Shown one piece after another: positions 1 to 7,868 of a DNA stretch of 64,000 bases; the first letter of the stretch is position 1, and every line of letters begins with the position of its first letter. A program made the position numbers and the translations under genes. The stretch comes from Streptomyces sp. NBC_00273 (lineage in GTDB: Bacteria > Actinomycetota > Actinomycetes > Streptomycetales > Streptomycetaceae), in assembly GCF_036178145.1 (NCBI RefSeq), contig NZ_CP108067.1:6957501-7021500 (forward strand), given 5' to 3'. The notes beneath the pieces are model-generated. The model was not told the DNA's origin. It did not search any database and saw nothing but the letters and a program-made list of their open reading frames with translations.

Positions 1-1
1 T

Positions 2-367
2 GACCTGCTGAAGTTCGAGGCGGTCCGCAACCCGGGCGCCGCCTTCGGTTTCGGTGAGGCCTTCACCATCATCTTCACCTGCATCGCGGCCTCGGTGATC
101 GTGGTGATCGTGCGGCTGGCCCGCAAGCTCTACAGCCTGCCGTGGGCGATCGCCCTGGGCCTGCTGCTGGGCGGTGCACTGGGCAACCTGACCGACCGGA
201 TCTTCCGTTCGCCGGGCGTGTTCCGGGGCGCGGTCGTCGACTTCATCGCGCCCGCCCACTTCGCCGTCTTCAACCTCGCGGACTCGGCGATCGTGTGCGG
301 CGGCATCCTGATCGTCCTGCTGTCCTTCAAGGGTCTGGACCCGGACGGGACCGTCCACAAGGACTGA
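2..367 (+). CDS. lspA: Lipoprotein signal peptidase II, 5' end cut off by the window
   Basis: This membrane aspartyl protease removes the signal peptide from diacylglyceryl-modified prolipoproteins. The reading frame is open from base 2, so only the C-terminal 121 residues are present. The visible family motifs are NPGAAF near the fragment start, [11 protein letters not shown] carrying the first catalytic Asp, VVDFI, and FAVFNLADS carrying the second. Hydrophobic segments flank both Asp motifs. It sits 41 nt upstream of the pseudouridine synthase gene, as is usual for an lspA-rluD pair. lgt, which performs the preceding step of lipoprotein maturation, is also in this window at 38689. The identification is secure; the start lies outside the window. 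Confidence 0.95.
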   Translation, partial: DLLKFEAVRNPGAAFGFGEAFTIIFTCIAASVIVVIVRLARKLYSLPWAIALGLLLGGALGNLTDRIFRSPGVFRGAVVDFIAPAHFAVFNLADSAIVCGGILIVLLSFKGLDPDGTVHKD

Positions 368-408
368 TCGCGGGCCGGCTCGTCCGCCCCGTCCTGCATA
401 CTCGACGG

Positions 409-1350
409 GTGAGTACGATTCCCGAGATCCGCACCCTGCCCGTTCCCGATGGCCTCGAGGGCGAGCGCGTCGACGCCGCCATCGCCCGTATGTTCGGTTT
501 CTCCCGGACGAAGGCGGCCGAAATCGCGGCTGCGGGAAAGGTGACGGTCGACGGCAACGTCGTCGGGAAGTCCGAGCGCGTGCACGGTGGCGCCTGGCTC
601 GAAGTCGAGATGCCCGCGCCGCCGCGGCCCGTCGAGGTCGTGGCCGAGCCCGTCCCCGGCATGGAGATCATCCATGACGACGACGACATCGTCGTCATCA
701 TGAAGCCGGTGGGCGTCGCCGCCCACCCGAGCCCCGGCTGGACCGGCACCACCGTCATCGGTGGCCTCGCCGCGGCCGGCTACCGCATCTCCACCTCCGG
801 TGCGTCCGAGCGCCAGGGCATCGTGCACCGCCTCGACGTCGGCACGTCCGGCCTGATGGCCGTCGCGAAGTCGGAGCGCGCCTACACCTCGCTCAAGAAC
901 CAGTTCCGCGAGCGGATCGTGGACAAGCGCTACCACGCGCTGGTGCAGGGCCACCCGGACCCGATGAGCGGCACGATCGACGCGCCGATCGGCCGCCACC
1001 CCAGCGCGGACTACAAGTGGGCGGTGATCCAGGAAGGCAAGGCGTCCGTCACCCACTACGACCTGATCGAGGCCTTCCGCGCCGCCTCGCTGCTCGACAT
1101 CAAGCTGGAGACCGGGCGCACGCACCAGATCCGCGTGCACATGTCCGCGCACCGGCACCCCTGCGTCGGCGACCTGACCTACGGCGCCGACCCGACCGTC
1201 GCCAAGCGGCTCGGCCTCACCCGGCAGTGGCTGCACGCGGTGCGCCTCGGCTTCGAGCACCCGTCGGACGGGCAGTGGGTCGAGTTCGAGAGCACCTACC
1301 CGGCGGACCTGCAGCACGCGCTGGACGTGATCCGGGCGGAGAGCGAGTGA
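409..1350 (+). CDS. rluD: RluD-family 23S rRNA pseudouridine synthase
   Basis: The 313-residue protein is predicted to isomerise uridines to pseudouridine in 23S rRNA. An N-terminal S4 RNA-binding domain (about residues 15-75) precedes a RluA/RluD catalytic domain with the signature [10 protein letters not shown]; the catalytic Asp is near residue 143. Other family motifs are [18 protein letters not shown] and [10 protein letters not shown]. The GTG start was chosen because it begins the conserved N-terminus just after lspA. It has no clear Shine-Dalgarno sequence but has CATACT six bases upstream, so it may be leaderless. The stop overlaps the next start by four bases, implying co-translation with the acetyltransferase. 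The family is certain; which uridines it modifies is not. Confidence 0.93.
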   Translation: MSTIPEIRTLPVPDGLEGERVDAAIARMFGFSRTKAAEIAAAGKVTVDGNVVGKSERVHGGAWLEVEMPAPPRPVEVVAEPVPGMEIIHDDDDIVVIMKPVGVAAHPSPGWTGTTVIGGLAAAGYRISTSGASERQGIVHRLDVGTSGLMAVAKSERAYTSLKNQFRERIVDKRYHALVQGHPDPMSGTIDAPIGRHPSADYKWAVIQEGKASVTHYDLIEAFRAASLLDIKLETGRTHQIRVHMSAHRHPCVGDLTYGADPTVAKRLGLTRQWLHAVRLGFEHPSDGQWVEFESTYPADLQHALDVIRAESE

Positions 1351-1829
1351 CCTCGCCGGTCGAGGGCGCGGTCGAGGTGCGGGTCGCCGCCTCGGAGGAG
1401 GACCTGAAGTCCTGCTTCGCGGTGCGGTCCGAGGTCTTCGTGGTCGAGCAGTCGGTACCGGAGTCGATCGAGTACGACGCGTACGACGCGGACGCGGTGC
1501 ACGTCCTGGCCGTGGGCGCGGACGGGGTGCCGCTGGGCACCGGGCGGCTGCTGCACGGGGACGCGGCGCTGGCGAAGACCGGCGGCGCGCAGGGCGTGGG
1601 CTCGCTGGGACGGCTGGCCGTCCGGAAGACCGCGCGCGGGTTGGGCGTCGGTGTGGCGCTGGTCCGCGCGATCGAGGCGGAAGCGGCCCGTCGGGGCCTG
1701 GCGGCGGTCGACCTGGGCGCGCAGACGCATGCGCTGGGCTTCTACGAGCGGCTCGGTTACGTGGCCTACGGCCCGGAGTTCCAGGACGCAGGCATCCCGC
1801 ACCGCGCGATGCGCCGCCCCCTGCCGTAG
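1347..1829 (+). CDS. GNAT-family N-acetyltransferase (ElaA-like)
   Basis: This 160-residue protein has a single acetyl-CoA-dependent acetyltransferase fold. The N-terminus has the ElaA-like pattern [12 protein letters not shown]. The acetyl-CoA region contains [20 protein letters not shown], which matches GNAT motif A, followed by [16 protein letters not shown], which matches motif B. The substrate cannot be predicted. The GTG start lies inside the stop of the upstream rluD gene (GTGA overlap), so the two are translationally coupled. A long palindromic repeat follows the stop and probably ends the lspA-rluD-GNAT transcript. Confidence 0.88.
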   Translation: MTSPVEGAVEVRVAASEEDLKSCFAVRSEVFVVEQSVPESIEYDAYDADAVHVLAVGADGVPLGTGRLLHGDAALAKTGGAQGVGSLGRLAVRKTARGLGVGVALVRAIEAEAARRGLAAVDLGAQTHALGFYERLGYVAYGPEFQDAGIPHRAMRRPLP

Positions 1830-1851
1830 CCGTAGCCGCAGGCCCTGCCCG

Positions 1852-1998
1852 GCGCCTCAATCGCCGGCGAGGCTGAAGCACCGGGGCTCCGCCCCCGAAC
1901 CCCCGCGCCTCAAACGCCGGCGGGGCTGGATCTTTCAGCCCCGCCGGCGATTGAGGCGCGGGCGCGGAGCGCCGTCGGGGTTCGGGCGGAGCCCGACA
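1852..1998. repeat. Cluster of dispersed GC-rich palindromic elements
   Basis: Three related copies of a module reading GCGCCTCAA(T/A)CGCCGGCG then GGGCT lie here, two on the plus strand and one inverted. Related copies occur at 3722, 20765 and 39751. All lie in intergenic DNA at gene ends. They look like the abundant palindromic intergenic repeats of Streptomyces chromosomes. No coding potential was recognised in this 227-base gap. Confidence 0.75.
1905..1959. terminator. Long hairpin, probable transcription terminator
   Basis: The arms at 1905-1928 and 1936-1959 are 24 nt and complementary except for one position, with a 7-nt loop. There is no T-run. It is built from two inverted copies of the dispersed repeat and separates the GNAT gene from the antiporter gene. 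Confidence 0.6.
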
Positions 1999-2056
1999 CG
2001 GAGCCGCGGCCCCGTCACCGCACGAGCCAAGCGCAGCGGACTGGCAGGGTGGGGGA

Positions 2057-3649
2057 GTGGATCAGCTTGCTCTGCTGTTCGTGCTCCTGCTCGGAGCCGT
2101 GGTCACGGTCCCGCTCGGGGACCGGCTCGGACTGCCCGCGCCCATCCTGATGACCATCGGCGGGGTGGTCCTCGCGCTGGTGCCGGCCGTACCGAACGTC
2201 GAGATCCCGCCCGAGTTCATCCTGCCCCTGGTGCTGCCGCCGCTGCTCTACGCCTCCGTGCAGCGCACGTCCTGGCGGCAGTTCGCCGCCAACGTCCGGC
2301 CCATCCTCCTGCTGGCCGTGGCCCTCGTGTTCGTCACCACCGGAGCCGTGGCCGCCGTCGCCAACGCCGTCGTGCCCGGGCTGCCGATCGCCGCCGCCCT
2401 GGCCCTCGGCGCGCTCGTCGCCCCGCCCGACCCGGTGGCCGCCACCGCCGTCGCCGGATCGCTCGGGCTGCCCCGCCGGATGGTGTCGATCCTGGAGGGC
2501 GAGGGGCTCTTCAACGACGTGACCGCGATCGTGCTGTACCACGTGGCCGTCGCCGCCGTCGTGAGCGGCAGTTTCTCCTGGCCGCAGGCGCTGGGGGAGT
2601 TCGTGCTCTCCGCCGTGGTGGCCGTGGCCGTCGGGCTCGCGCTCGGCTGGATCGCCAACCGGCTCATGGGGGGCCTCGGCGACGCCACCCTGCAGATCGG
2701 GCTGACGCTGCTGGTGCCGTTCGTCGCGTACGTGGTGGCCGAGGAGCTCCAGGGCTCGGGGGTGCTGGCCGTGCTGACGACGGCCCTGTTCCTCGCCGAG
2801 TACGCGAGCGACGCCGACGACGTGCTGGGGCGCCTCGCCGGGCACACCTTTTGGGAGGTCGTCGACATGCTGGTCACCGGCGTGGCCTTCGGTCTGATCG
2901 GGCTGGAGCTGCACAACGTCTTCGGCACGGCCGAGGACCGGGTGTGGGAGATGGCCGGGTGGGCGGCGATCGTGGTCGCGGTGGTGGTCGGCGTGCGGCT
3001 GGTGTGGCTGCTGCCGGCCGGCTGGCTCGCCCAGCGGCTGCACCAGCGGCGCGACTACGACGAGGAGATCCCGCTGAGCTGGCGGGAGAGCGTGGTGATG
3101 TGGTGGGCCGGGATGCGCGGGGTGGCCTCGGTGGCCCTGGCGCTGGCCATTCCGCTGCGGACGGACGCCGGTGAGCCCTTTCCCGGGCGGGACCAGATCA
3201 TCTTCATCGCCTTCGCGGTGATCATGACGACCCTGGTGTGCCAGGGGCTGACCCTCCCGTGGCTCGTACGGCGGCTCGGTGTGGAGGCCGACACGGACGC
3301 CGAGCGGGACGCGGAGCGGCAGCTGGCGATCCGCGCGGCCAAGGCGGCGAAGCGGCGGCTGAAGGAGATCGAGGAGGTGGAGGACCTTCCGGAGGACCTG
3401 GTCGAGCAGCTGTACCGGCGCGCCTACGACGTGGGGGCCCGGATCAGCCCCGACATGGTGGACGAGGAGCGGCGCGAGGCGTACGCGAAGCGCGTGGAGC
3501 GGCTCCACCACGTCCAGCGGATCCAGCGGGAGATGATGTCGGCCGCCCGCCACGAGGTCCTGGCCGCCCGCAGTGAGCCCGGCTCCGACCCGGAGATCGT
3601 GGACCGGGTGCTGCGGCATCTCGACGTGCGCAGCCTGCGGGCCCCTTGA
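2057..3649 (+). CDS. Na+/H+ antiporter, CPA1/NhaP family
   Basis: This 530-residue membrane protein exchanges H+ for Na+ (or K+) across the cytoplasmic membrane. About twelve hydrophobic segments span residues 1-400. The conserved core shows PPDPVAATAV and EGEGLFNDVTAIVL, the Asn-Asp pair expected of CPA1 exchangers, and WWAGMRGVASVALALAIPLR in a late helix. Residues from about 410 onward form a charged cytoplasmic tail rich in Glu, Arg and Lys, probably regulatory. The start is a GTG preceded by GGGGGA. It stands alone between a hairpin and a convergent gene. Ion specificity cannot be read from sequence. Confidence 0.9.
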   Translation: MDQLALLFVLLLGAVVTVPLGDRLGLPAPILMTIGGVVLALVPAVPNVEIPPEFILPLVLPPLLYASVQRTSWRQFAANVRPILLLAVALVFVTTGAVAAVANAVVPGLPIAAALALGALVAPPDPVAATAVAGSLGLPRRMVSILEGEGLFNDVTAIVLYHVAVAAVVSGSFSWPQALGEFVLSAVVAVAVGLALGWIANRLMGGLGDATLQIGLTLLVPFVAYVVAEELQGSGVLAVLTTALFLAEYASDADDVLGRLAGHTFWEVVDMLVTGVAFGLIGLELHNVFGTAEDRVWEMAGWAAIVVAVVVGVRLVWLLPAGWLAQRLHQRRDYDEEIPLSWRESVVMWWAGMRGVASVALALAIPLRTDAGEPFPGRDQIIFIAFAVIMTTLVCQGLTLPWLVRRLGVEADTDAERDAERQLAIRAAKAAKRRLKEIEEVEDLPEDLVEQLYRRAYDVGARISPDMVDEERREAYAKRVERLHHVQRIQREMMSAARHEVLAARSEPGSDPEIVDRVLRHLDVRSLRAP

Positions 3650-3721
3650 GCGGGGGCCCCGCCGTGAACACCGGGCCCCGGACACCGGCGTGGCTCCGGG
3701 ACCGGGGCTCGGCCACGGACT

Positions 3722-3750
3722 CCGCGCCTCAATCGCCGGCGGGGCTGGGG
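3722..3750. repeat. Single copy of the dispersed GC-rich element
   Basis: The sequence contains GCGCCTCAATCGCCGGCG followed by GGGCT, the same module as at 1852. It runs into the 3' end of the convergent minus-strand gene and supplies that gene's stop codon and last few codons. Confidence 0.7.
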
Positions 3751-4271
3751 TGATGCTCCTCACGCGCCCCGGCCGGCCCGGTCACGAGGCGTTCCAGTCC
3801 GCGGAGGAAGCGGACGTACGGGGACCAGCGGGCCGGGCGGGCGAGGGTGCCCGTGCAGGCCAGTTCGGCGCGGTCCAGGCTGTCCTCCAGGACCGCGTCG
3901 TGCATCGCGCGGATGGCCAGCGGCCAGGTGATGCGGCTGAGGCCGCTGAGGTTCATCGCGATGGTGTGCCGCAGCACGGTGTGCTCGGCGTCGACGGGCA
4001 GCGCGGCGTACTCGTGGAAGCCGCGGAATCCCCCGGGGCCGGTGAAGGCGAACCGCACCCAGGTCCCCGGCACATAGGCGGCGACCGTGTAGCGCACCGG
4101 CCCGTGTCCGCCCGCCGCTCCGACCCCGAGGGGGCGGTCGAGCTCCATCTCCTCCCACAGGTGGTGGGGCCACAGCCGGTCGTCCTCGCCGCTGGACAGC
4201 GTGTCGATGAGCGCGCCGACCTCGCTCTCCTTCGCCGCGATCACGCGTTCGTGCAAGTTGTAGACGCCCAT
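3729..4271 (-). CDS. SRPBCC-like hypothetical protein, divergent from a TetR regulator
   Basis: This is a 180-residue soluble protein whose family I cannot name with confidence. The pattern of alternating strands, with motifs such as GPVRYTVAAYVPGTWVRF and a C-terminal amphipathic helix, resembles the START/SRPBCC lipid- and ligand-binding fold. The ATG start (MGVYNLHE) follows GGAGGACCG on the minus strand. A perfect inverted repeat at 4291-4316 lies just upstream, shared with the divergent TetR gene, so the gene is probably repressed by that regulator. The last codons (encoding about SPAGD) and the stop come from a dispersed intergenic repeat. Confidence 0.7.
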   Translation of the reverse strand: MGVYNLHERVIAAKESEVGALIDTLSSGEDDRLWPHHLWEEMELDRPLGVGAAGGHGPVRYTVAAYVPGTWVRFAFTGPGGFRGFHEYAALPVDAEHTVLRHTIAMNLSGLSRITWPLAIRAMHDAVLEDSLDRAELACTGTLARPARWSPYVRFLRGLERLVTGPAGAREEHHPSPAGD

Positions 4272-4290
4272 GGACGGTCCTCCCCTTCGC

Positions 4291-4316
4291 ATTATTAGAG
4301 AGGCTCCTCTAATAAT
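4291..4316. promoter_or_regulatory. Probable TetR operator, perfect 10-bp inverted repeat
   Basis: ATTATTAGAG is followed by the 6-nt spacer AGGCTC and then CTCTAATAAT. The arms are perfect reverse complements and are strikingly AT-rich for this genome. The site lies between the divergent 3729-4271 gene and the TetR gene, overlapping where the -35 regions would be. Confidence 0.8.
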
Positions 4317-4337
4317 CTGGAGGGTACTCTCTGATTC

Positions 4338-4928
4338 ATGGCGAGACCACCCCGCTTCGACACCGACCAGATCCTCGACGCCGCCGTCCGGCTGGCCGCC
4401 TCCGCCGGGCCGGGCGGCGTGACCGTGTCCGCCGTCGCCCAGGCGATCGGCGCGCCCAGCGGCTCCATGTACCACCGTTTCGCCGGGCGCAGCGCCCTGC
4501 TCGCCGAGGTGTGGCTGCGCAGCGTCGAGCGGTTCCAGGAGGGCTACTTCGCCCGACTGCACGGCGACGCCGACCCCCGCCGGGCCGCCCGCGCGGCCGC
4601 CCGGCACGTGGTGGGGTGGAGCCGCGCCCATCCCGAGGAGGCCGCCCTCCTGCTGTACGGCCCGTGGGAGTTCGGTCGCGCCGGCTGGTCGCAGGAGCAC
4701 ATCGGCCGGGCCGACTCGGGCAACGAGCGGGTGTTCGCGGCCATCGCCGCCGTCGCCGCCGCCCTCGGCGCGACCGAGCCCCAGGACCGGGACCGTGTCG
4801 CCCTGGCCCTGATGGACCTCCCGCTCTCGGTCGTCCGCCGGCACCTGCGCGGCGGCGGCACGCTGCCGCCGCACGCCGAGGACCTCGCCGAGGAGTGTGC
4901 GGCCGCGCTCCTCCCCGCCGCCCCCTAG
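4338..4928 (+). CDS. TetR/AcrR-family transcriptional regulator
   Basis: The 196-residue protein has an N-terminal helix-turn-helix at about residues 10-55 (QILDAAVRLAASAG, then SAVAQAIGAPSGSMYHRF) and a variable ligand-binding C-terminal domain. It probably represses the divergent SRPBCC-like gene and itself through the perfect palindrome at 4291-4316. The ATG has no Shine-Dalgarno sequence but has TACTCT seven bases upstream, which suggests a leaderless transcript. Its stop overlaps the stop of the convergent MscS gene. The ligand is unknown. Confidence 0.9.
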   Translation: MARPPRFDTDQILDAAVRLAASAGPGGVTVSAVAQAIGAPSGSMYHRFAGRSALLAEVWLRSVERFQEGYFARLHGDADPRRAARAAARHVVGWSRAHPEEAALLLYGPWEFGRAGWSQEHIGRADSGNERVFAAIAAVAAALGATEPQDRDRVALALMDLPLSVVRRHLRGGGTLPPHAEDLAEECAAALLPAAP

Positions 4929-5968
4929 GGCCGCTCCGCGGCCGGGGTCGTGGCGATGCGGGGGAGGGCGTACGGGTGCTCGGCCACCAGCCAGGTGATC
5001 AGGCGCTCGCGGACCGCGCAGCGCAGCGTCCAGAGGTCGTCGGCGTCCTTCGCCGTGACCACGGCGCGGACCTGGACCGTGTGCGGTGTGGTGTCCGTCA
5101 CGGCCAGCCCGCCGCCGCGGCCGTCCCACTCCGGGATTTCCGTCAGGACGTGCTGGAGCCGCTCCCGCATCAGGTCGATCGGCGCGCCGTGGTCCAGGTG
5201 CCAGAAGACCGTGCCGGTCATCTGCGCGCCGCCGCGCGACCAGTTCTCGTAGGGCTTGCTCGTGAAGTAGGACACGGGCATCGTGATGCGCCGCTCGTCC
5301 CAGGTGCGGACCGTCAGGAAGGTCAGGGTGATCTCCTCGACCCGGCCCCACTCCTCGTCGACCACCACCGTGTCGCCGATGCGGACGGTGTCGCCGAAGG
5401 CGATCTGGAGGCCGGCGAAGAGGTTGCTCAACGAGGCTTGGGCGGCGATGCCCGCCACGATGCCGAGGACGCCCGCGGAAGCCAGCAGCGAGGCGCCGAG
5501 CGCACGCATCGGGGGGAAGGTCAGCAGCATCGCCGCCGCGGCGACCACGACCAGCACCGCCGTGACCACCCGGTGGATCAGCGTGACCTGGGTGCGGACC
5601 CGGCGCACCCGGGCCTCGTCCTCGGTCGCCGCCGCGTAGCGCGCGTACGTCGAGTCGACCACGGCCGTCGCGATGCGCACCGCGAGCCAGGCCGCGGAGG
5701 CGATCAGGACCAGGGTGAGGAACCGGCCGACGCCGAAGGCGTGGTCGGGCAGGATTCCGGCCCACCGGTAGGAGGCCCTGAGCAGCGAGGTGCACAGGAC
5801 GACCTGGAAGGGCAGCCGGCAGCGGCGCAGAAGGCCCCACAGGGGGGTCTCGGTGTGCCGGGCGTCGGCCCGGCGCAGCAGCAGGTCGAGCAGCCAGCCC
5901 GCGATCAGGGTGGCGACCAGTGCGCCGCCGATGACCGTGACGGGGCGCAGGACGTTCTCCATCTCCAT
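4925..5968 (-). CDS. Small-conductance mechanosensitive channel family protein (MscS)
   Basis: The 347-residue protein has several N-terminal hydrophobic segments followed by the MscS pore helix and beta domain. In the pore-lining region ASLLASAGVLGIVAGIAAQ alternates small residues in the way expected of the MscS TM3. It is followed by GDTVVVDEEWGRVEEIT, the conserved beta domain. The likely role is release of solutes on hypo-osmotic shock. The ATG start gives MEMENVLRPV. The gene converges on the TetR gene with overlapping stops and has no terminator between them. Confidence 0.9.
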   Translation of the reverse strand: MEMENVLRPVTVIGGALVATLIAGWLLDLLLRRADARHTETPLWGLLRRCRLPFQVVLCTSLLRASYRWAGILPDHAFGVGRFLTLVLIASAAWLAVRIATAVVDSTYARYAAATEDEARVRRVRTQVTLIHRVVTAVLVVVAAAAMLLTFPPMRALGASLLASAGVLGIVAGIAAQASLSNLFAGLQIAFGDTVRIGDTVVVDEEWGRVEEITLTFLTVRTWDERRITMPVSYFTSKPYENWSRGGAQMTGTVFWHLDHGAPIDLMRERLQHVLTEIPEWDGRGGGLAVTDTTPHTVQVRAVVTAKDADDLWTLRCAVRERLITWLVAEHPYALPRIATTPAAERP

Positions 5969-6033
5969 GGGTACGAACGTAGCGGGAAGCGGTCCGCGGG
6001 CCCCGTGTCCCCGGCGGCTGGCACGATGGAGGC

Positions 6034-6603
6034 ATGAACATCATGCTTTTCCATTCGACGTACGGGCTGCGGCCCGCGGTGCACGCGGCGGCCGACCGGC
6101 TGCGCGCGGCCGGGCACCAGGTCCAGGTGCCGGATCTCTTCGAGGGACGCACCTTCGGGACCGTCGAGGAGGGCATGGCCCACCAGGACGAGATCGGCCG
6201 TGACGAACTGCTGAAGCGCGCGGTGCTGGCCTCCGCCCCCTACTCGGACCAGGGACTGGTCTACGCGGGCTTCTCCTTCGGCGGTTCGCTCGCCCAGCAC
6301 TTGGCGATGGCCGACGAGAAGGCGCGCGGGCTGCTGCTCCTGCACGGGACCGCGGACCTGGAGGACGACGCCTCGGTGGACGAGCTGCCCGTGCAGCTGC
6401 ACATCGCGGACCCGGATCCCTTCGAGCCGCACGACTGGCTGACGGCCTGGTACCTGCGGATGCAGCGCGCGGGAGCCGACGTGGAGGTCCACAGCTACCC
6501 GGGTGCCGGGCACCTGTTCACCGACCCGGAGCTGGACGACTACGACGCCGAGGCCGCCGAGCAGCTCTGGAAGGTCGCCATCGGCTTCTTGGGCAGCCTG
6601 TAG
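6034..6603 (+). CDS. Dienelactone hydrolase family alpha/beta hydrolase
   Basis: The 189-residue protein is a compact alpha/beta hydrolase. The nucleophile elbow reads GFSFGGSLAQ, so Ser replaces the Cys usual in classical dienelactone hydrolases. LLHGTADLEDDASVDELPVQ and PGAGHLFTD supply the candidate acid and His. The substrate is unknown. The ATG is preceded by CACGAT at six bases, like other probable leaderless starts here; the GGAGG between them is too close to the ATG to act as a ribosome site. A strong hairpin follows the stop. Confidence 0.85.
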   Translation: MNIMLFHSTYGLRPAVHAAADRLRAAGHQVQVPDLFEGRTFGTVEEGMAHQDEIGRDELLKRAVLASAPYSDQGLVYAGFSFGGSLAQHLAMADEKARGLLLLHGTADLEDDASVDELPVQLHIADPDPFEPHDWLTAWYLRMQRAGADVEVHSYPGAGHLFTDPELDDYDAEAAEQLWKVAIGFLGSL

Positions 6604-6623
6604 GCGCGCGGCGCGAAGGCGGA

Positions 6624-6657
6624 AGGGCCCGGCCCGGCGGATGCCGGACCGGGCCCT
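6624..6657. terminator. GC-rich hairpin terminator
   Basis: AGGGCCCG GCCCGGC and GCCGGACCGGGCCCT pair around a short loop. It lies between the hydrolase gene and the 3' end of the convergent metalloprotease gene, so it can serve both. Confidence 0.7.
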
Positions 6658-6670
6658 CGTCGTCGGGAGG

Positions 6671-7669
6671 TCAGCCCGCGCGGTACGCGGTCCAGCTGCT
6701 CGACATGCGAGCGACCTGGCCGGCGGTGAACTGGTACATGCAGGAGTCGTACGTGTAGTCCATGAAGTTGCGGATCGGGTCCGCGCCCGGCTTGCTCGTG
6801 CAGCTGTCGCGCCCGGTCGGGCACTCGTACGCGGCGCTCTTCTCGGCCGGGGTGTCGGAGACGTAGTCGCCGTTGCCGTTACAGCCGCCCTGGAAGGTGT
6901 GGTACAGCCCCAGCCAGTGGCCGACCTCGTGGGTGGCGGTGTCACCCTCGTTGTAGTTGGCCGAGGAGCCGCCCGGCAGCGAGCTGTCGAGCACGACCAC
7001 GCCGTCCATCTTCGGGCTGGAGGCGTAGGACGTCGGGAAGGTCGCCCAACCGAGCAGGCCGCCGGAGAGCTTGGCGGTGTAGAGGTTGAGCGCGCCCGGG
7101 CCGCCCTTGCGCAGGGTGTTCTTCATGTCCTTCTCGGCCTGGGAGCCGGAAGCCAGGTTGTACCAGGTGGCGTTGTCCGTGTAGTCGGTGGCCGCCAGGG
7201 TGAACTGGAAGTTCGTGTTGACGTTGCCGGTGCCCTGGCCGCCGTAGGCCGCGTTGAGGACCGCGAGCTGCTTGCTGACGTCCGTGGCCGTCAGCTTTCC
7301 GGTGGTGCCGGAGTGCACGACGTGGAAGTACACGGGAATGTTCACGACGGCCTCGGCGGCCGCCAGGCTGCGCTGCGGCTGGTTCTTGAGGGCTTTGTCC
7401 AGCTTGGCCTGGAGGTCGGTGTCCATGGCCTTCGCCTGCGCGTCGCTGATCGCGTTGGGCTCGTCCGCGTGCTCGTCGTGGGCGCGGGCGACGCGGGCGT
7501 TCGCGGCGCCGGAGGCGGCGGGCCGGTCGGCGCAGACCTCGGCGGGGGACTTGGATGCCGCGAGCGTGGTGGGGGCCGCGAGCGGGGTGAAGGCCAGGGT
7601 TCCGGCCAGAACTGCCGTGCCCATCAGGCGGCGGCGGAGAAGGGGGGATATGCGGGCAACTGCGCGCAC
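6671..7669 (-). CDS. Secreted zinc metalloprotease, M43 (pappalysin/cytophagalysin) family
   Basis: The 332-residue preproprotein starts with an Arg-rich Sec signal peptide (residues 1 to about 38, ending near [10 protein letters not shown]). A propeptide precedes the catalytic domain from about residue 110. The zinc motif is [11 protein letters not shown], followed by a Cys-rich insert and the Met-turn [11 protein letters not shown], which together define M43 metzincins. It is an extracellular protease, probably maturing by propeptide removal. The gene has its own promoter region in unusually AT-rich DNA upstream. Confidence 0.9.
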   Translation of the reverse strand: MRAVARISPLLRRRLMGTAVLAGTLAFTPLAAPTTLAASKSPAEVCADRPAASGAANARVARAHDEHADEPNAISDAQAKAMDTDLQAKLDKALKNQPQRSLAAAEAVVNIPVYFHVVHSGTTGKLTATDVSKQLAVLNAAYGGQGTGNVNTNFQFTLAATDYTDNATWYNLASGSQAEKDMKNTLRKGGPGALNLYTAKLSGGLLGWATFPTSYASSPKMDGVVVLDSSLPGGSSANYNEGDTATHEVGHWLGLYHTFQGGCNGNGDYVSDTPAEKSAAYECPTGRDSCTSKPGADPIRNFMDYTYDSCMYQFTAGQVARMSSSWTAYRAG

Positions 7670-7748
7670 GTGTGCTCCTCGCGTGGGGGGTGTGGTGGGG
7701 GGTGGGTGGGGGGTGGTGGCCTGAAGATCTTCTTCAGCTGGCGCGAAG

Positions 7749-7777
7749 CTTATGTGTGCATGACATATTCAGGTCAA
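7749..7777 (-). promoter_or_regulatory. Candidate promoter for the M43 metalloprotease gene
   Basis: On the minus strand TTGACC is followed after 17 bases by CATAAG. The surrounding stretch is the most AT-rich in this region. The match is by eye only. Confidence 0.4.
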
Positions 7778-7810
7778 GTGGCTTACGTAAAAGATTTGTT
7801 GCTTCTGACG

Positions 7811-7848
7811 CACATGGGGCGCCTGGTATGTACCAGACGCCCCATGTG
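7811..7848. terminator. 17-bp stem hairpin downstream of phoD
   Basis: CACATGGGGCG C CTGGT pairs with ACCAG A CGCCCCATGTG, with a single mismatch and a 4-base loop. It begins 21 bases beyond the phosphatase stop codon on the minus strand. No T-run follows. Confidence 0.7.
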
Positions 7849-7868
7849 GCAAGAGAATTGACGGTCGA

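Noticed and set aside
130-1881. 583-codon minus-strand frame across lspA, rluD and GNAT
   Set aside because: It crosses three real genes and its translation is Arg/Pro/Ala repeats without motifs.
3729-6176. 815-codon minus-strand frame
   Set aside because: Only the 3' part from 4271 is real. The rest is antisense to TetR and out of frame with the MscS gene.
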